This document shows positions 23,572-31,873 of a stretch of 56,297 nucleotides of DNA, one piece after another. A program made the translations under genes and the position numbers. Every line of letters starts with the position of its first letter. Positions within the stretch are counted from its first letter, which is position 1. The DNA is from an uncultured Microcaldota archaeon (GTDB taxonomy: Archaea > Micrarchaeota > Micrarchaeia > Norongarragalinales > CAINOH01), in the NCBI GenBank assembly GCA_903851445.1, contig CAINOH010000015.1, positions 1 through 56,297 on the forward strand, given 5' to 3'. The notes beneath the pieces are model-generated. The model searched no databases and was not told the origin of the DNA. It saw only the letters and a list, made by a program, of their open reading frames with translations.

Positions 23572-24714
23572 ATGGCAGCAAAGAAGGAAGCAGGACAGGC
23601 AGCGCCCAAGCAGATACGCGAGTATGACGCTGAGACGATGCAGAAAATCCAGACGCTTGCAGCTGCGCTTTTGGAAGAGATTAACAAGGGCGAGAACCTG
23701 CACATCGACATCCCGGTCCGCGGCTCGTCAAACGTCACGTTCAACGAAAAGACCAAGAAAATCGAGCTTGGGGACAAATTCGCAAGGCGATACTTGTTCA
23801 ACGTCGCGCACGCGCGCAGGTTCATGCAGACTTTGCTTGTCGCGTCCTACGTAAAGAAGGACTTGCTTGAGAACAACCTGACTGCCACGCTTCGAGACTT
23901 GTACTACGCAAAGAAGCACACCATCCCCGGCACCAAGGAGGACACGATTGACGAGCAGAAGGAATCTGACCTCGCGATTGTGGACTTCGAGGTCGCGCTT
24001 GACACCTTCCGTGAAAGATTGCACCTGCGCGCAGAGCCAAAGGGACGCATCGCAGGGCAGATGGTAGTCACTGACCGCGTCAAGGACAAGGTTGACACCA
24101 TTGACCTCTCCAAGATGGGTTCGGGCGGATGGGCCGTGCCTTCAATTGTGGAGCAGGTCGAGTTCAAGGAGATTGATGCGGAGTACGTGCTGGTTGCGGA
24201 AAAGAACGCAATCTTTGACCGGCTTAACGAGGATGCCTACTGGGCCAAGCAGAAATGCCTCCTCATGACTACCGGAGGCCAGGCCGCACGCGGGGCACGA
24301 AGGCTCCTCAAGAGACTTTCCTCGGAATTGAACCTTCCAATTTACTGCCTTACTGACGCCGACCCTTACGGATGGTACATCTATTCCTGCATGAAGTACG
24401 GTTCGATGGCACTCGCGCACGAGTCGGACCGGCTTGGAAGCAAGGACATGAAGTTCCTAGGGATGAGCATCTCCGACATCGAGCACTACGACCTGCGCAG
24501 CGTCACAATCAAGGCAAAGGACGTGGACATAAAGCGCGCAGAGGAGATGAAGGCCTACGACTGGTTCAAGGCGCCGGCGTGGCAGCGCGAGATAGACAAG
24601 TTCCTTGACAAGAAAATCAAGGCCGAAATCCAGTCGCTCTCATCCAAGAACCTGCAGTATATCTCAACGACATACCTGCCGGAAAAAATCAAGAGCCAGG
24701 ACTTTTTGCCATAA
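23572..24714 (+). CDS. top6A: DNA topoisomerase VI subunit A (Spo11-like)
   Basis: A 380-residue cutting subunit. The catalytic tyrosine lies in LRDLYYAKKH near residue 110. The Toprim metal site is seen as VAEKNA (glutamate) and LTDADPYGWYIYS (D-x-D). It makes the transient double-strand break with a covalent 5'-phosphotyrosine link. It follows top6B on the same strand; AAGAAGG ahead of the ATG is the ribosome binding site. Length is normal and nothing is missing. Confidence 0.97.
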   Translation: MAAKKEAGQAAPKQIREYDAETMQKIQTLAAALLEEINKGENLHIDIPVRGSSNVTFNEKTKKIELGDKFARRYLFNVAHARRFMQTLLVASYVKKDLLENNLTATLRDLYYAKKHTIPGTKEDTIDEQKESDLAIVDFEVALDTFRERLHLRAEPKGRIAGQMVVTDRVKDKVDTIDLSKMGSGGWAVPSIVEQVEFKEIDAEYVLVAEKNAIFDRLNEDAYWAKQKCLLMTTGGQAARGARRLLKRLSSELNLPIYCLTDADPYGWYIYSCMKYGSMALAHESDRLGSKDMKFLGMSISDIEHYDLRSVTIKAKDVDIKRAEEMKAYDWFKAPAWQREIDKFLDKKIKAEIQSLSSKNLQYISTTYLPEKIKSQDFLP

Positions 24715-24761
24715 AGAGAAGAGCCGGACAGTCTGGCGTAACGGGTGGGCTTGGAAACAAA

Positions 24762-25040
24762 CTAATCCTTAGCCCTGCGCTTGTGCTGCGCTCGGACGAT
24801 TGCCTGCGGACTAGTGTCTATTCCAAGCTTCTTTGCACGGGCGGTGCCCCAACGCGCCATCTTTTGAAACTCCGCAGCAGGGTCGCTGAAACGCATGCGC
24901 TTCAGTAGGATGGCATCCGAGCCACCATAGGCGATAAACACGCACCCCGAATCCAAGTCCAGTGCCTTGCGCAGCTGTTCTGGTATGACTACCTGCCCCT
25001 TGGACGACATTCTTGTAACATGAACGTCCGCATCTTTCAA
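24762..25040 (-). CDS. AbrB/SpoVT-type DNA-binding antitoxin
   Basis: A 92-residue protein whose N-terminal 45 residues form a swapped-hairpin AbrB domain (VTRMSSKGQVVIPEQLRKALDL). The C-terminal tail carries charged helices suitable for toxin binding. Such proteins pair with PIN-domain toxins in VapBC modules. Here a PIN gene lies divergently, starting 129 bases away, and is frameshifted. A 20-base palindrome just upstream of this start is the probable operator. The gene may now act without a working partner or control only itself. Confidence 0.8.
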   Translation of the reverse strand: MKDADVHVTRMSSKGQVVIPEQLRKALDLDSGCVFIAYGGSDAILLKRMRFSDPAAEFQKMARWGTARAKKLGIDTSPQAIVRAQHKRRAKD

Positions 25041-25056
25041 AACACATCACTCCCTT

Positions 25057-25076
25057 TAATCTTACTGGTAAGATTA
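25057..25076. promoter_or_regulatory. Palindromic operator between antitoxin and PIN gene
   Basis: TAATCTTAC and GTAAGATTA form perfect nine-base arms around a two-base centre. On the minus strand GATTAAAG in the outer arm also looks like a TATA box about 20-25 bases before the antitoxin ATG at 25040. An AbrB dimer bound here would cover the promoter, the usual arrangement for antitoxin self-repression. Confidence 0.65.
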
Positions 25077-25168
25077 TCTTAATAACCCTTTTGTGTGAAA
25101 CTCCCGGTTTATCACGGGTATAAGAAATCGTTTTATCGCCATTCGTTCTTTGACTTTGCAGTGACACA

Positions 25169-25571
25169 ATGACAAGGATAGTCTTCGACACGAACGTCCT
25201 GCTTTCCGCAGTTATTTCGGAAAGGGGAACATCGTCTAAGCTCGTTCTTCTCGCAGCGCAAGGAAAAATCACGGGTTTTACTTCCCTTGCCATACTACGG
25301 GAATTCGGGGAAGTAGCCATGAGAGACTACCCATTCTCAAATGCAAGGGTTGAGCGAATTGTAGGCGGCTTCCTTAATTATCTGCAGCTGGTAACCCCCG
25401 ATTTTACTTGACGTCCTTTCTGACAAACCCGATAATCGCGTCCTTGAATGCGCGGTAGCCTGCAAGGCAGACTACATAGCGTCTTGGGATAGACACTTGA
25501 CGTGCCTGGATAATTATGAGGGGATATGCATAGCGAATCCGGGTCGCATCCTAGACGAACTGGAATCGTGA
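25169..25571 (+). pseudogene. PIN-domain (VapC-like) toxin broken by a frameshift
   Basis: The first frame encodes VFDTNVLLSAVIS, the start of a PIN nuclease with its first aspartate, and reaches TGA at 25409-25411 after 80 residues. The +1 frame then continues with LLDVLSDKPDNRVLECAVACK, ADYIASWDRHL and GRILDEL to a stop at 25569-25571, which supplies the missing acidic residues. Removing one base from the C5 run at 25395-25399 joins the two halves into a PIN protein of about 133 residues, a normal length. It is either an inactivated toxin, which the cell may tolerate best, or a sequencing error. Confidence 0.75.
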
Positions 25572-25663
25572 ACCGGTTCCTGCCTCCTTTTAAATCGGAA
25601 AGCTAATTTAACCCCGAACTCGGATATAGCCTTATCCAAAGAAAGGCAACCGGTCACCAGCAT

Positions 25664-25756
25664 ATGGACATTGACATATACGGCATCGTCGGGCTTCTCG
25701 TCGCAGGAGCCTTTGGCTGGGAAGTAATCAAGTTCCTGATTATGGAAACCAGCTGA
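25664..25756 (+). CDS. Possible 30-residue single-span membrane peptide
   Basis: An ATG frame of 30 codons encodes a short acidic start (MDIDIYG), one hydrophobic span (IVGLLVAGAFGWEV) and a short tail. A CTTTTAAATC TATA-like element lies about 75 bases upstream. It ends 10 bases before the convergent nop5 stop. Composition is typical of small membrane peptides, but the size makes chance likely, and there is no clear ribosome binding site. Confidence 0.3.
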   Translation: MDIDIYGIVGLLVAGAFGWEVIKFLIMETS

Positions 25757-25765
25757 GCAAGCGAG

Positions 25766-27001
25766 CTATCTTCGGAACTTTCCGCCCGAGCGCTCGCGCT
25801 TCCCGTCGCGCCTTCCTGCAAAGCGCGGCTTGCCGCCAAAGCTGGGCCTGCCGCCTTCGCGGCTTCCACCACGCGAGCCAAAGCCCGGCTTGGATGGCCT
25901 GCGGTCGCCACCGAAGCTGGGCCTGTCGCCCCCGCCATAACGGGGCTTGTCATCATAGCTTGGCCTTGAGCTGCCTTCGCGGGGTGCATCGAATCGCCTT
26001 GCAGGCCGGTCGTAGCCGCCTGCAGCTGCCTCGTTGCCGCCTTCGCGCCGAGCAAAATAAGCCTTGCTCTGGAAGCTCTGCTTGGGCCGCTCGCGGCGCC
26101 TGTCCCCGCCCTGCCTGCGGTCGCCGCCGGGGCCTCCACGCGAGCCTGGCCCGCGCTTTGAAAAGCCGAAGTCGCGCCTGAATTTTTCGTCCTCGGTAAG
26201 CTCCCTGCGAGGTGCGAGGTTAAGCTCAACAACTTCCTTGACTCTAGCGTCAAGGTCTGCCTTGAGCTTTTCTGCGATGAAGTTTCCTGAAAAATAATCC
26301 CCTTTGGCTGCAATCGCAAGCTTTGCCGCAAGCGCGCGCGCAATCCTGCCGCGGCGCTCAAGCGGCTCCCCGCGAATGTACGCGCTCTGGAAGATTATGC
26401 CGTGCTTTGGTGGGTTGGTGCCTGACTTTATGTGCTTGAACAGCGCATTCTCCGCTCCGATGACCTGGATTGTGCTTGCAGGCATCAGCGCGAGCTTCTC
26501 AAGCCCGCCGGCAGTAGTCATGAGCCTTGCCGCAATGGTGGGCTCGAGGATGTAGGAGAGGTTCTTCATTTCCTTGTTTGCCTGCTCGTTGATGTAGTCC
26601 TCAAGCACCTTTCTTGCTGCAAAAAGCGAGTAAATCTGGGAGGCAAAAGCGCGGATTACCGCAGTGTCGGCCTCGTCGAATGGCGCGCCGAAGCTCTTCT
26701 TGGACTGCGCAAAGACCTCGCCGCCCTTGGCCTCTCCTACCATCTCAACAAGCTTGGCCTTGGAAAGGCCTTCCTTGGAGCCGAACTCGGCGACTATGAG
26801 CGCGTAGCTTTCCTCGTTCGCCACGTCCAACTCGGGGAAGTTGAGCTTGAACCACTCGGAAAGCCGGGTGAAAAGCAGGCTCTTGGCCTGGTCGATGTCG
26901 TCAAGGCTGCGTACCGCCTGCATTATCTGCAGGTCCTTGCGCGAATACTTCTCGGTAACGCCCTTCTTTGCAAGCTTGAAAAAGTCCTCTCGTGATGCCA
27001 T
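25766..27001 (-). CDS. nop5: Nop5 (Nop56/58-like) C/D-box RNP core protein with long RG-rich tail
   Basis: A 411-residue protein. The Nop domain is clear at about residues 155-265, with IQVIGAENALFKHI and PKHGIIFQSAYI followed by RGRIARALAAKLAIAA. It bridges fibrillarin and L7Ae on C/D-box guide RNAs for 2'-O-methylation of rRNA and tRNA. Beyond residue about 285 comes a tail of some 125 residues rich in glycine, arginine, serine and aspartate (RGG, GGDRR, RPSFGG), much longer than the lysine-rich tails usual in archaea. Fibrillarin, commonly the next gene, is absent here. ATG 27001 is preferred to TTG 27007 because GGTGA is correctly spaced from it. Confidence 0.92.
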   Translation of the reverse strand: MASREDFFKLAKKGVTEKYSRKDLQIMQAVRSLDDIDQAKSLLFTRLSEWFKLNFPELDVANEESYALIVAEFGSKEGLSKAKLVEMVGEAKGGEVFAQSKKSFGAPFDEADTAVIRAFASQIYSLFAARKVLEDYINEQANKEMKNLSYILEPTIAARLMTTAGGLEKLALMPASTIQVIGAENALFKHIKSGTNPPKHGIIFQSAYIRGEPLERRGRIARALAAKLAIAAKGDYFSGNFIAEKLKADLDARVKEVVELNLAPRRELTEDEKFRRDFGFSKRGPGSRGGPGGDRRQGGDRRRERPKQSFQSKAYFARREGGNEAAAGGYDRPARRFDAPREGSSRPSYDDKPRYGGGDRPSFGGDRRPSKPGFGSRGGSREGGRPSFGGKPRFAGRRDGKRERSGGKFRR

Positions 27002-27140
27002 AACCAATATTCACCAAAACGCAGTATGCCGGCAAGTCTGTTTTGCCCGTAAAATATTTGTTGCCTCTAGGTTAAATAAGTCTTGACTTGCAAGAAAATT
27101 ACCGGTTTTGCAGCCAGCAAAGCTTACGGGGGTTTTTCTA

Positions 27141-28706
27141 ATGTCAGCAAACAAAGTCTCAAAATCAACCATCAGCGACGAGCTTACGCAAAAAATCATC
27201 AGCCTCTGCCAGCGCCGGGCGATACTCTTTGCAAACAGCGACATCTACGGCCAGGCCGCGGGCTTTTTCGACTACGGCCCGTACGGTTGCGAGCTCAAGA
27301 AGAGAATTGAGAACTCGTGGTGGAAGACCTTCGTCCAGTCGCGCGAGGACATAGTCGGAATCGACGGCGCGATAATCACCAGCCCGCGCGTGTGGGTGGC
27401 TTCGGGCCACGTTGCCGCGTTCAACGATCCGCTTGTGGACTGCTCAAAGTGCAAGTCAAGGCACCGCGCGGACACACTTGTCGAGGACGAGCTCAAGATT
27501 AGCGTGGACGGCTTCTCGCTTGACAAGCTTGGCGAACTCATCAATGAGCACAAGATAGTCTGCCCAAAGTGCGGGGGCGAACTTTCGATTGCGCGCAAGT
27601 TCAACTTGATGTTTTCAACGCACATCGGCGCGGTGCAGGACGAGACCTCGATTGCATACCTGCGGCCCGAGACAGCACAGCTCATGTTCGCCGATTTCCG
27701 CATCGTCCAGCAGGCGATGAGAAAGAAGCTACCGTTCGGGATTGCCCAAATCGGGAAGGCGTTCCGCAACGAGATTGCGCCGCGCAACTTCGTGTTCCGC
27801 TGCCGCGAGTTCTCGCAGATGGAAATCGAGTTCTTCATACACCCCAAAGAGGTAAACAAATGCCCGCTCCTTACAAAGGAGATTTTGGAGAAGAAAGTGC
27901 AGATGATTACTGCAATCGAACAGGAAAAGGGAAAGGACAGCAAGATGGAGACCATGACAATCGGCGATGCACTCAAGGGCAAGGTCATCAAGACCCAGTG
28001 GCACGGCTACTGGCTTTCAACGTGCCTTGACTGGCTCTACTCGCTTGGGATTACGAAAGAAAACCTGCGCTTGCGCGAGCACGTAAAGACCGAGCTCTCA
28101 CACTACTCGGTCGAGACATGGGACATCGAGTACAAGTACCCGTGGGGGTGGAAGGAACTGCAGGGAATCGCAAACCGGACTAACTTCGACCTTTCCCAGC
28201 ACCAGAAGGAAAGCGGAAAGGACCTCTCATACTTTGACGAGGAGAGCCACGAGCGCGTGATTCCGCACGTAATCGAGCCGTCCATCGGGGTTGACCGCGT
28301 GTTCTTCACCGTGCTCCTGGATGCTTACCGCGAGAATGCATCGGACAAGGGAAGCACCAGCACCCTTGCTTTGCACCCCGAGCTCGCTCCTGTGCAGGTC
28401 GCAATCTTTCCGCTGATGAAGAAGGACGGGCTTGCGGAAAAGGGCCGTGCGGTTTTCGAGATGCTTCGCAACGAGTTCGTGTGCGAGTACGACGAGTCCG
28501 GCTCAATCGGCAAGCGCTACGCGCGCCAGGACGAGGTGGGCACTCCGTTCTGCATCACCGTTGACTACGACTCGCTGGAAAAGGACGACGTGACCATCCG
28601 CGAGCGCGACTCGGGAAACCAGAGGCGCGTGCATATAAGCAAGCTCAAGGAAGTAATCGAGTGCTCGTTTGCGGAGTACTGCCCGCTTAGCGAAGCAAGA
28701 AAGTAG
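27141..28706 (+). CDS. glyS: Glycyl-tRNA synthetase (class II, dimeric type)
   Basis: A 521-residue enzyme that charges tRNA-Gly. It shows the GlyRS start ANSDIYGQAAGFFDYGPYG, an inserted zinc-type segment with C-x2-C pairs (VDCSKCKSRHR and CPKCGGE), the class II motif 2 region (FRNEIAPRNFVFRCREFSQME), YLRPETAQ, and motif 3 (EPSIGVDRVFF). The C-terminal anticodon-binding domain ends near residue 510. ATG 27141 follows a GGGGG stretch; an in-frame TTG at 27108 is less likely. TTAAATAAG near 27072 is the TATA box. It is divergent from nop5. Confidence 0.96.
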   Translation: MSANKVSKSTISDELTQKIISLCQRRAILFANSDIYGQAAGFFDYGPYGCELKKRIENSWWKTFVQSREDIVGIDGAIITSPRVWVASGHVAAFNDPLVDCSKCKSRHRADTLVEDELKISVDGFSLDKLGELINEHKIVCPKCGGELSIARKFNLMFSTHIGAVQDETSIAYLRPETAQLMFADFRIVQQAMRKKLPFGIAQIGKAFRNEIAPRNFVFRCREFSQMEIEFFIHPKEVNKCPLLTKEILEKKVQMITAIEQEKGKDSKMETMTIGDALKGKVIKTQWHGYWLSTCLDWLYSLGITKENLRLREHVKTELSHYSVETWDIEYKYPWGWKELQGIANRTNFDLSQHQKESGKDLSYFDEESHERVIPHVIEPSIGVDRVFFTVLLDAYRENASDKGSTSTLALHPELAPVQVAIFPLMKKDGLAEKGRAVFEMLRNEFVCEYDESGSIGKRYARQDEVGTPFCITVDYDSLEKDDVTIRERDSGNQRRVHISKLKEVIECSFAEYCPLSEARK

Positions 28707-28726
28707 GTGCAAAAAAGGTGAAGAAA

Positions 28727-29155
28727 ATGGAAAGCTGGCTATTGTTTGCCTTCGGCTCAGGCATAATGTTCGGGCTTTACAACATCTTTGTCAAGATGTA
28801 CTCGGCAAAGACACCGTCGAACGTAAGCGTGATGATAATCGGGCTTGGCGTTTTCCTGTGCGGCCTGGTCTACCTGCTCTTCCAGAAGGATGCCGGCGCG
28901 CAGGTCAATTTGGCAATGCCTGTGCTCGGCCTGATTTTGCTTAGCGCGGTCATATGGTTTGTGGGAACGGTAATGCAGGTAATCTCCTGGGCGGATGCGA
29001 AAAGTTCGCTTGCCATTGGCGCGGTCATACTCACAGTAGGCCTGTGCCTGACCACCACCATCGCCGGAGTCCTCATCTTTGGGGAAACGTTCACCAACAC
29101 CCAACTCGCAGGGATGGCGCTTGCAATCGCAGGAACGGTTCTACTTTCCCTCTGA
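28727..29155 (+). CDS. EamA/DMT-type small membrane transporter
   Basis: A 142-residue protein with about five membrane helices, equivalent to one EamA half: a first helix with GSGIMFGLYNIFVKMYS, glycine-rich centres, and a last pair with FGETFTNTQLAGMALAIAGTVLL, the usual EamA ending. Such half-size drug/metabolite transporters work as dimers. The substrate is not predictable. It starts 20 bases after the GlyRS stop; GGTGA six bases ahead supports ATG 28727 over GTG 28718. Co-transcription with glyS is likely. Confidence 0.75.
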   Translation: MESWLLFAFGSGIMFGLYNIFVKMYSAKTPSNVSVMIIGLGVFLCGLVYLLFQKDAGAQVNLAMPVLGLILLSAVIWFVGTVMQVISWADAKSSLAIGAVILTVGLCLTTTIAGVLIFGETFTNTQLAGMALAIAGTVLLSL

Positions 29156-29172
29156 GGCCATAAACCAAACAA

Positions 29173-29400
29173 CTAGATTTCCTTGGCCATTTTTTTCCAC
29201 TCTGCAAGCGTAAGTCTCTTCTGCCCCTCGTCGTGCAGGGCTTTACCTGTGAGAAGCTTGTAGCACAGGTAGGGAGCGGCGCACTCTTCGCACTTAGTCT
29301 TGCCGCCAAAGCCGCAGTGGCCCTGCTTTTCCCATAGCTCGAGGCAGAAGCCAAGCTCGTGCTTTATGCGCTCCTTGTCAACCGGTTTTTCCACAGCCAC
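29173..29400 (-). CDS. Small cysteine-containing protein
   Basis: A 75-residue protein, not recognised. Five cysteines are present (near residues 19, 29, 37, 40 and 46), with C-x2-C-x5-C in CEECAAPYLC, so binding of zinc or an iron-sulfur cluster is plausible. The rest is charged and helical. It begins 15 bases after the stop of the preceding minus-strand gene and is almost certainly co-transcribed with it. It converges with the EamA gene. Confidence 0.6.
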   Translation of the reverse strand: MAVEKPVDKERIKHELGFCLELWEKQGHCGFGGKTKCEECAAPYLCYKLLTGKALHDEGQKRLTLAEWKKMAKEI

Positions 29401-29415
29401 ATCGCACCCAAAAAA

Positions 29416-30513
29416 CTAAATCCATCTCTGGCCCTTGCCGCCCGCAATCTCGCTCGTGCCAATCGCGTTGTAGGTCTTGTCGCCGATTTTGATCGTGCCT
29501 TCGCTTTGGTACGCCGAGTACTCGATGTGCTGAAGGTGTACGCCGAACATCTCCTTCTTGCCCTCAATCTTCCGCACCTCGGGCGTTGTCTGGGCGCGAA
29601 TCTCGGCGAACATCTCGTCGTTTTCAAGAGTGAAAACCGGCTTGCCGTCCTTGGTCTCCTGCGTAATCTTCGCGTCGGAGTCGATGTGGATTCTTCCGGT
29701 CTCCAAGTCAACGGTGTAGAACTGCAGGTTCAGCACGGTTGCGCCGCGTTCGCGCTCGGGCCTGTTGCCCTCAAAGAACAGGTCCATGAAGCCGAACATC
29801 ATCTCGGGCTTTGCGGGGTTGTCCGAATAGCACTCGAGCATGTGCCAGTACCAGCCGCCGTTGTAAATCGGGCCGTTGGCGTGAACTGCCTCGTTGTATG
29901 CAAAGAACGACGTGATTTCCTTCCCGTTGATGCGCTCGAAAAGCTCCTTTGAGATGCCGAGCTTTTCCGGGTCGCCCTCGATTTTCACAGCAAGGGTTGC
30001 CTTGCACGGGAGCACGTAAAAGTACGCAAGCCTGTTGCCAAGCACGTCGCCTACGCACTTGTAGGGGCCGACCTTTTCGTTGATTTTTTCGAACTTGTAC
30101 TTGAACTCGGCCTTGTTGCCGTCCTTCTCAAGCCACACAGAGATGGAAAACTCGGGGAACGGGCCGCACCAGTCCACCTGCAGACCGGCCTCGCGGATTA
30201 TGAGCTTCCCCTGCTCGAGCTCGGACTTGCAGAGCCTCTCGCCTACTACGAAGGACTTCCCGCCAAGACGGAACTCCTGGAAGAACCTGCTGTCCTTGCT
30301 GTCGCGGCCTATTGCCACGAATACCGAGAAGTCTCCGGCGTAAAGGTAGCCGTACAGCCAGCCGCGCTCGAAAGTGCTCATAGGCTTGAGAACATTGTGT
30401 GTGGTGAATATGGCCTCTGCGTCCTCCTTGGACTTACCAGAAAGCTTCCGGACGCCCTGCACGTCGGGCGGGGAGAAATAAAAGCCCAAAACATCGCTGT
30501 TGGTTGCTTGCAT
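29416..30513 (-). CDS. Hypothetical protein, beta-rich, possible lipocalin-like fold
   Basis: A 365-residue protein without signal peptide or membrane helices. It is dominated by beta-strand patterns with many aromatic residues (GWLYGYLYAGDFSVFVAIG, YNGGWYWHMLEC, TVLNLQFYTVD). The layout recalls AttH/CrtC-type double lipocalin proteins, which bind or modify hydrophobic ligands, but no diagnostic motif was identified. It heads a two-gene unit with the small cysteine protein and lies downstream of rpe on the same strand, 48 bases away. Function unknown. Confidence 0.6.
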   Translation of the reverse strand: MQATNSDVLGFYFSPPDVQGVRKLSGKSKEDAEAIFTTHNVLKPMSTFERGWLYGYLYAGDFSVFVAIGRDSKDSRFFQEFRLGGKSFVVGERLCKSELEQGKLIIREAGLQVDWCGPFPEFSISVWLEKDGNKAEFKYKFEKINEKVGPYKCVGDVLGNRLAYFYVLPCKATLAVKIEGDPEKLGISKELFERINGKEITSFFAYNEAVHANGPIYNGGWYWHMLECYSDNPAKPEMMFGFMDLFFEGNRPERERGATVLNLQFYTVDLETGRIHIDSDAKITQETKDGKPVFTLENDEMFAEIRAQTTPEVRKIEGKKEMFGVHLQHIEYSAYQSEGTIKIGDKTYNAIGTSEIAGGKGQRWI

Positions 30514-30561
30514 AAAAAATCACCTGAAAGAAATGGAAAGCGCCGCGTGTTGCCGCTTGAA

Positions 30562-31233
30562 TTACTTTCGCCTGAAAGCATGCGCAGTCTTGAAGAACTC
30601 GCGGGTTTCCCTGCTGCCAAGGTTCTTCGTGACATAGCTTCCTGTTGCGAGAATGTCCGCGCCTGCCTCAAGGCACTCCCTATATGACGACTCGTTGACC
30701 CCGCCGTCAACCTCCAAAAGCGTCCTCACGCCGAGCCGGTCAATCATGTGCCTTGCCTGCCTCAGCCTGCCGACCGTTTCAGGGATGAAGCTCTGGCCGC
30801 CAAAGCCGGGGTAGACTCCCATCAATAGGAGTATTGCAATGTCAAACTTCCGCAAGTAAGGCTCGGCCTCCTCCACGTTGGTGTTGGGGTTGAGCACAAT
30901 CCCGACTTTCAGCCCGTACTTTTGGCACTCCTTGATTGCGGATGCGAGGTTGCCGCAGGACTCGAAGTGGATGAGGTAATAGTTAGAGCCAGCCTTTGCG
31001 TAGGACTCGGCAAAGCGCTGGGGCTCGTAGACCATCATATGCGTCTCAATCGGCTTTTTGGTGACTTTGCGTATGCACTCCTGCGCATACGCGCCGAACG
31101 AGATATTCGGCACGAAGTGGCCGTCCATAACGTCATGGTGTATGAAATCTACCCCAAGGGCCTCGATTTTCCGGATGTCGGACGCGAGGTTGGACCAGTC
31201 TGCATTCAGGAGCGTGACCGCGACTTTAGCCAT
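30562..31233 (-). CDS. rpe: Ribulose-phosphate 3-epimerase
   Basis: A 223-residue TIM barrel that interconverts ribulose-5-phosphate and xylulose-5-phosphate. Metal ligands and active-site residues are visible in HHDVMDGHFVPNIS, ETHMMVYEP, IHFESC, MGVYPGFGGQSF and LEVDGGVN. It is one step of the non-oxidative pentose phosphate route together with rpiB just upstream on this strand and transaldolase and transketolase at 34-36 kb. Length and motifs are standard. Confidence 0.95.
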   Translation of the reverse strand: MAKVAVTLLNADWSNLASDIRKIEALGVDFIHHDVMDGHFVPNISFGAYAQECIRKVTKKPIETHMMVYEPQRFAESYAKAGSNYYLIHFESCGNLASAIKECQKYGLKVGIVLNPNTNVEEAEPYLRKFDIAILLLMGVYPGFGGQSFIPETVGRLRQARHMIDRLGVRTLLEVDGGVNESSYRECLEAGADILATGSYVTKNLGSRETREFFKTAHAFRRK

Positions 31234-31339
31234 GAAAGTAGGATAGGCGGAAAGGATAGAAAAAGATATGCCGCAGGTTTTGCCCGGCCGATTTGGGCCG
31301 GTGGCTTTCGGCTGGCCTAGTATTGCGATAGGAGAACCT
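31234..31339 (-). other. GC-rich hairpin region between rpiB and rpe
   Basis: These 106 bases contain CCGGCC and GGCCGG as a six-base stem around a short loop, followed on the plus strand by a partly overlapping GGCC...GGCC pair. On the minus strand the stem is followed by A- and T-containing sequence and a short CTTTTTC. It could weaken read-through from rpiB into rpe, or be incidental. Confidence 0.3.
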
Positions 31340-31822
31340 TCAGGGCGTCATGCGCTTCCTGCGCATCTCGTCGTGGTTGGCGCACTCAAGCCCGGTAATC
31401 TTCGACAGGCGGCGCACGTGCCGCTCCTCGCCTGAGAAGTCGGTCATAGCAAACGCCTTGACCATCTGCATCGCAAGCTCGCTGTCAACGGTGCGCGACG
31501 CGAGGCACAGTATGTTCGCGTCGTTGTGCTGGCGTGTAAGCGTGGCCTCTACTGCGGAGTTGCACTTTGCAGCCCTGATTCCCTCGAACTTGTTCGCAGC
31601 TATGCTCATGCCGATGCCGGTGCCGCAGATGAGGATGCCGAAATCCACTTCCTTCTTCTGCACCAGGCGCACGACCTTCTCCGCAAAATCAGGGTAGTCT
31701 ACGGACTCCTCGCTGTTGGTGCCCACGTCCACAACTGTTGCGTTGAGGTCGCGGTCAATCTGGTACTTGAGGTCCTCCTTGAGAGCGTACCCCGCGTGGT
31801 CTGCGCCGATTGCGATTTTCAT
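31340..31822 (-). CDS. rpiB: Ribose-5-phosphate isomerase B
   Basis: A 160-residue RpiB/LacAB-type isomerase that interconverts ribose-5-phosphate and ribulose-5-phosphate. The motifs IGADHAGY, DYPDFAEKV, the catalytic cysteine in ICGTGIGMSIAANK, and CLASRTV are all present. The last 20 residues are basic. The frame is open upstream to 31870, but family proteins begin at MKIAIGADHAG, so ATG 31822 is used. Most archaea use the unrelated RpiA; the B type is mainly bacterial, so acquisition from bacteria is possible. Confidence 0.93.
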   Translation of the reverse strand: MKIAIGADHAGYALKEDLKYQIDRDLNATVVDVGTNSEESVDYPDFAEKVVRLVQKKEVDFGILICGTGIGMSIAANKFEGIRAAKCNSAVEATLTRQHNDANILCLASRTVDSELAMQMVKAFAMTDFSGEERHVRRLSKITGLECANHDEMRRKRMTP

Positions 31823-31844
31823 AAGAATAGCAACCTGTTGAAAG

Positions 31845-31854
31845 CTTTTATTTT
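31845..31854. promoter_or_regulatory. Shared TATA region between rpiB and a membrane-protein gene
   Basis: CTTTTATTTT lies 20-30 bases from both divergent starts (31822 minus and 31874 plus). In either direction transcription would begin at or very near the start codon, so both messages may be leaderless or have only a few untranslated bases. Confidence 0.5.
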
Positions 31855-31873
31855 GTTGGGTCGTAATCAAAAC

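Noticed and set aside
25409-25411. TGA in the PIN gene as a recoded selenocysteine codon
   Set aside because: The same frame meets another stop three codons later, while the PIN sequence continues in the +1 frame, so a frameshift explains it.
25654-26361. A 235-codon minus-strand frame rich in Ala, Ser and Gly
   Set aside because: It is an alternate frame of the RG-rich nop5 tail; low-complexity GC-rich DNA leaves several frames open.
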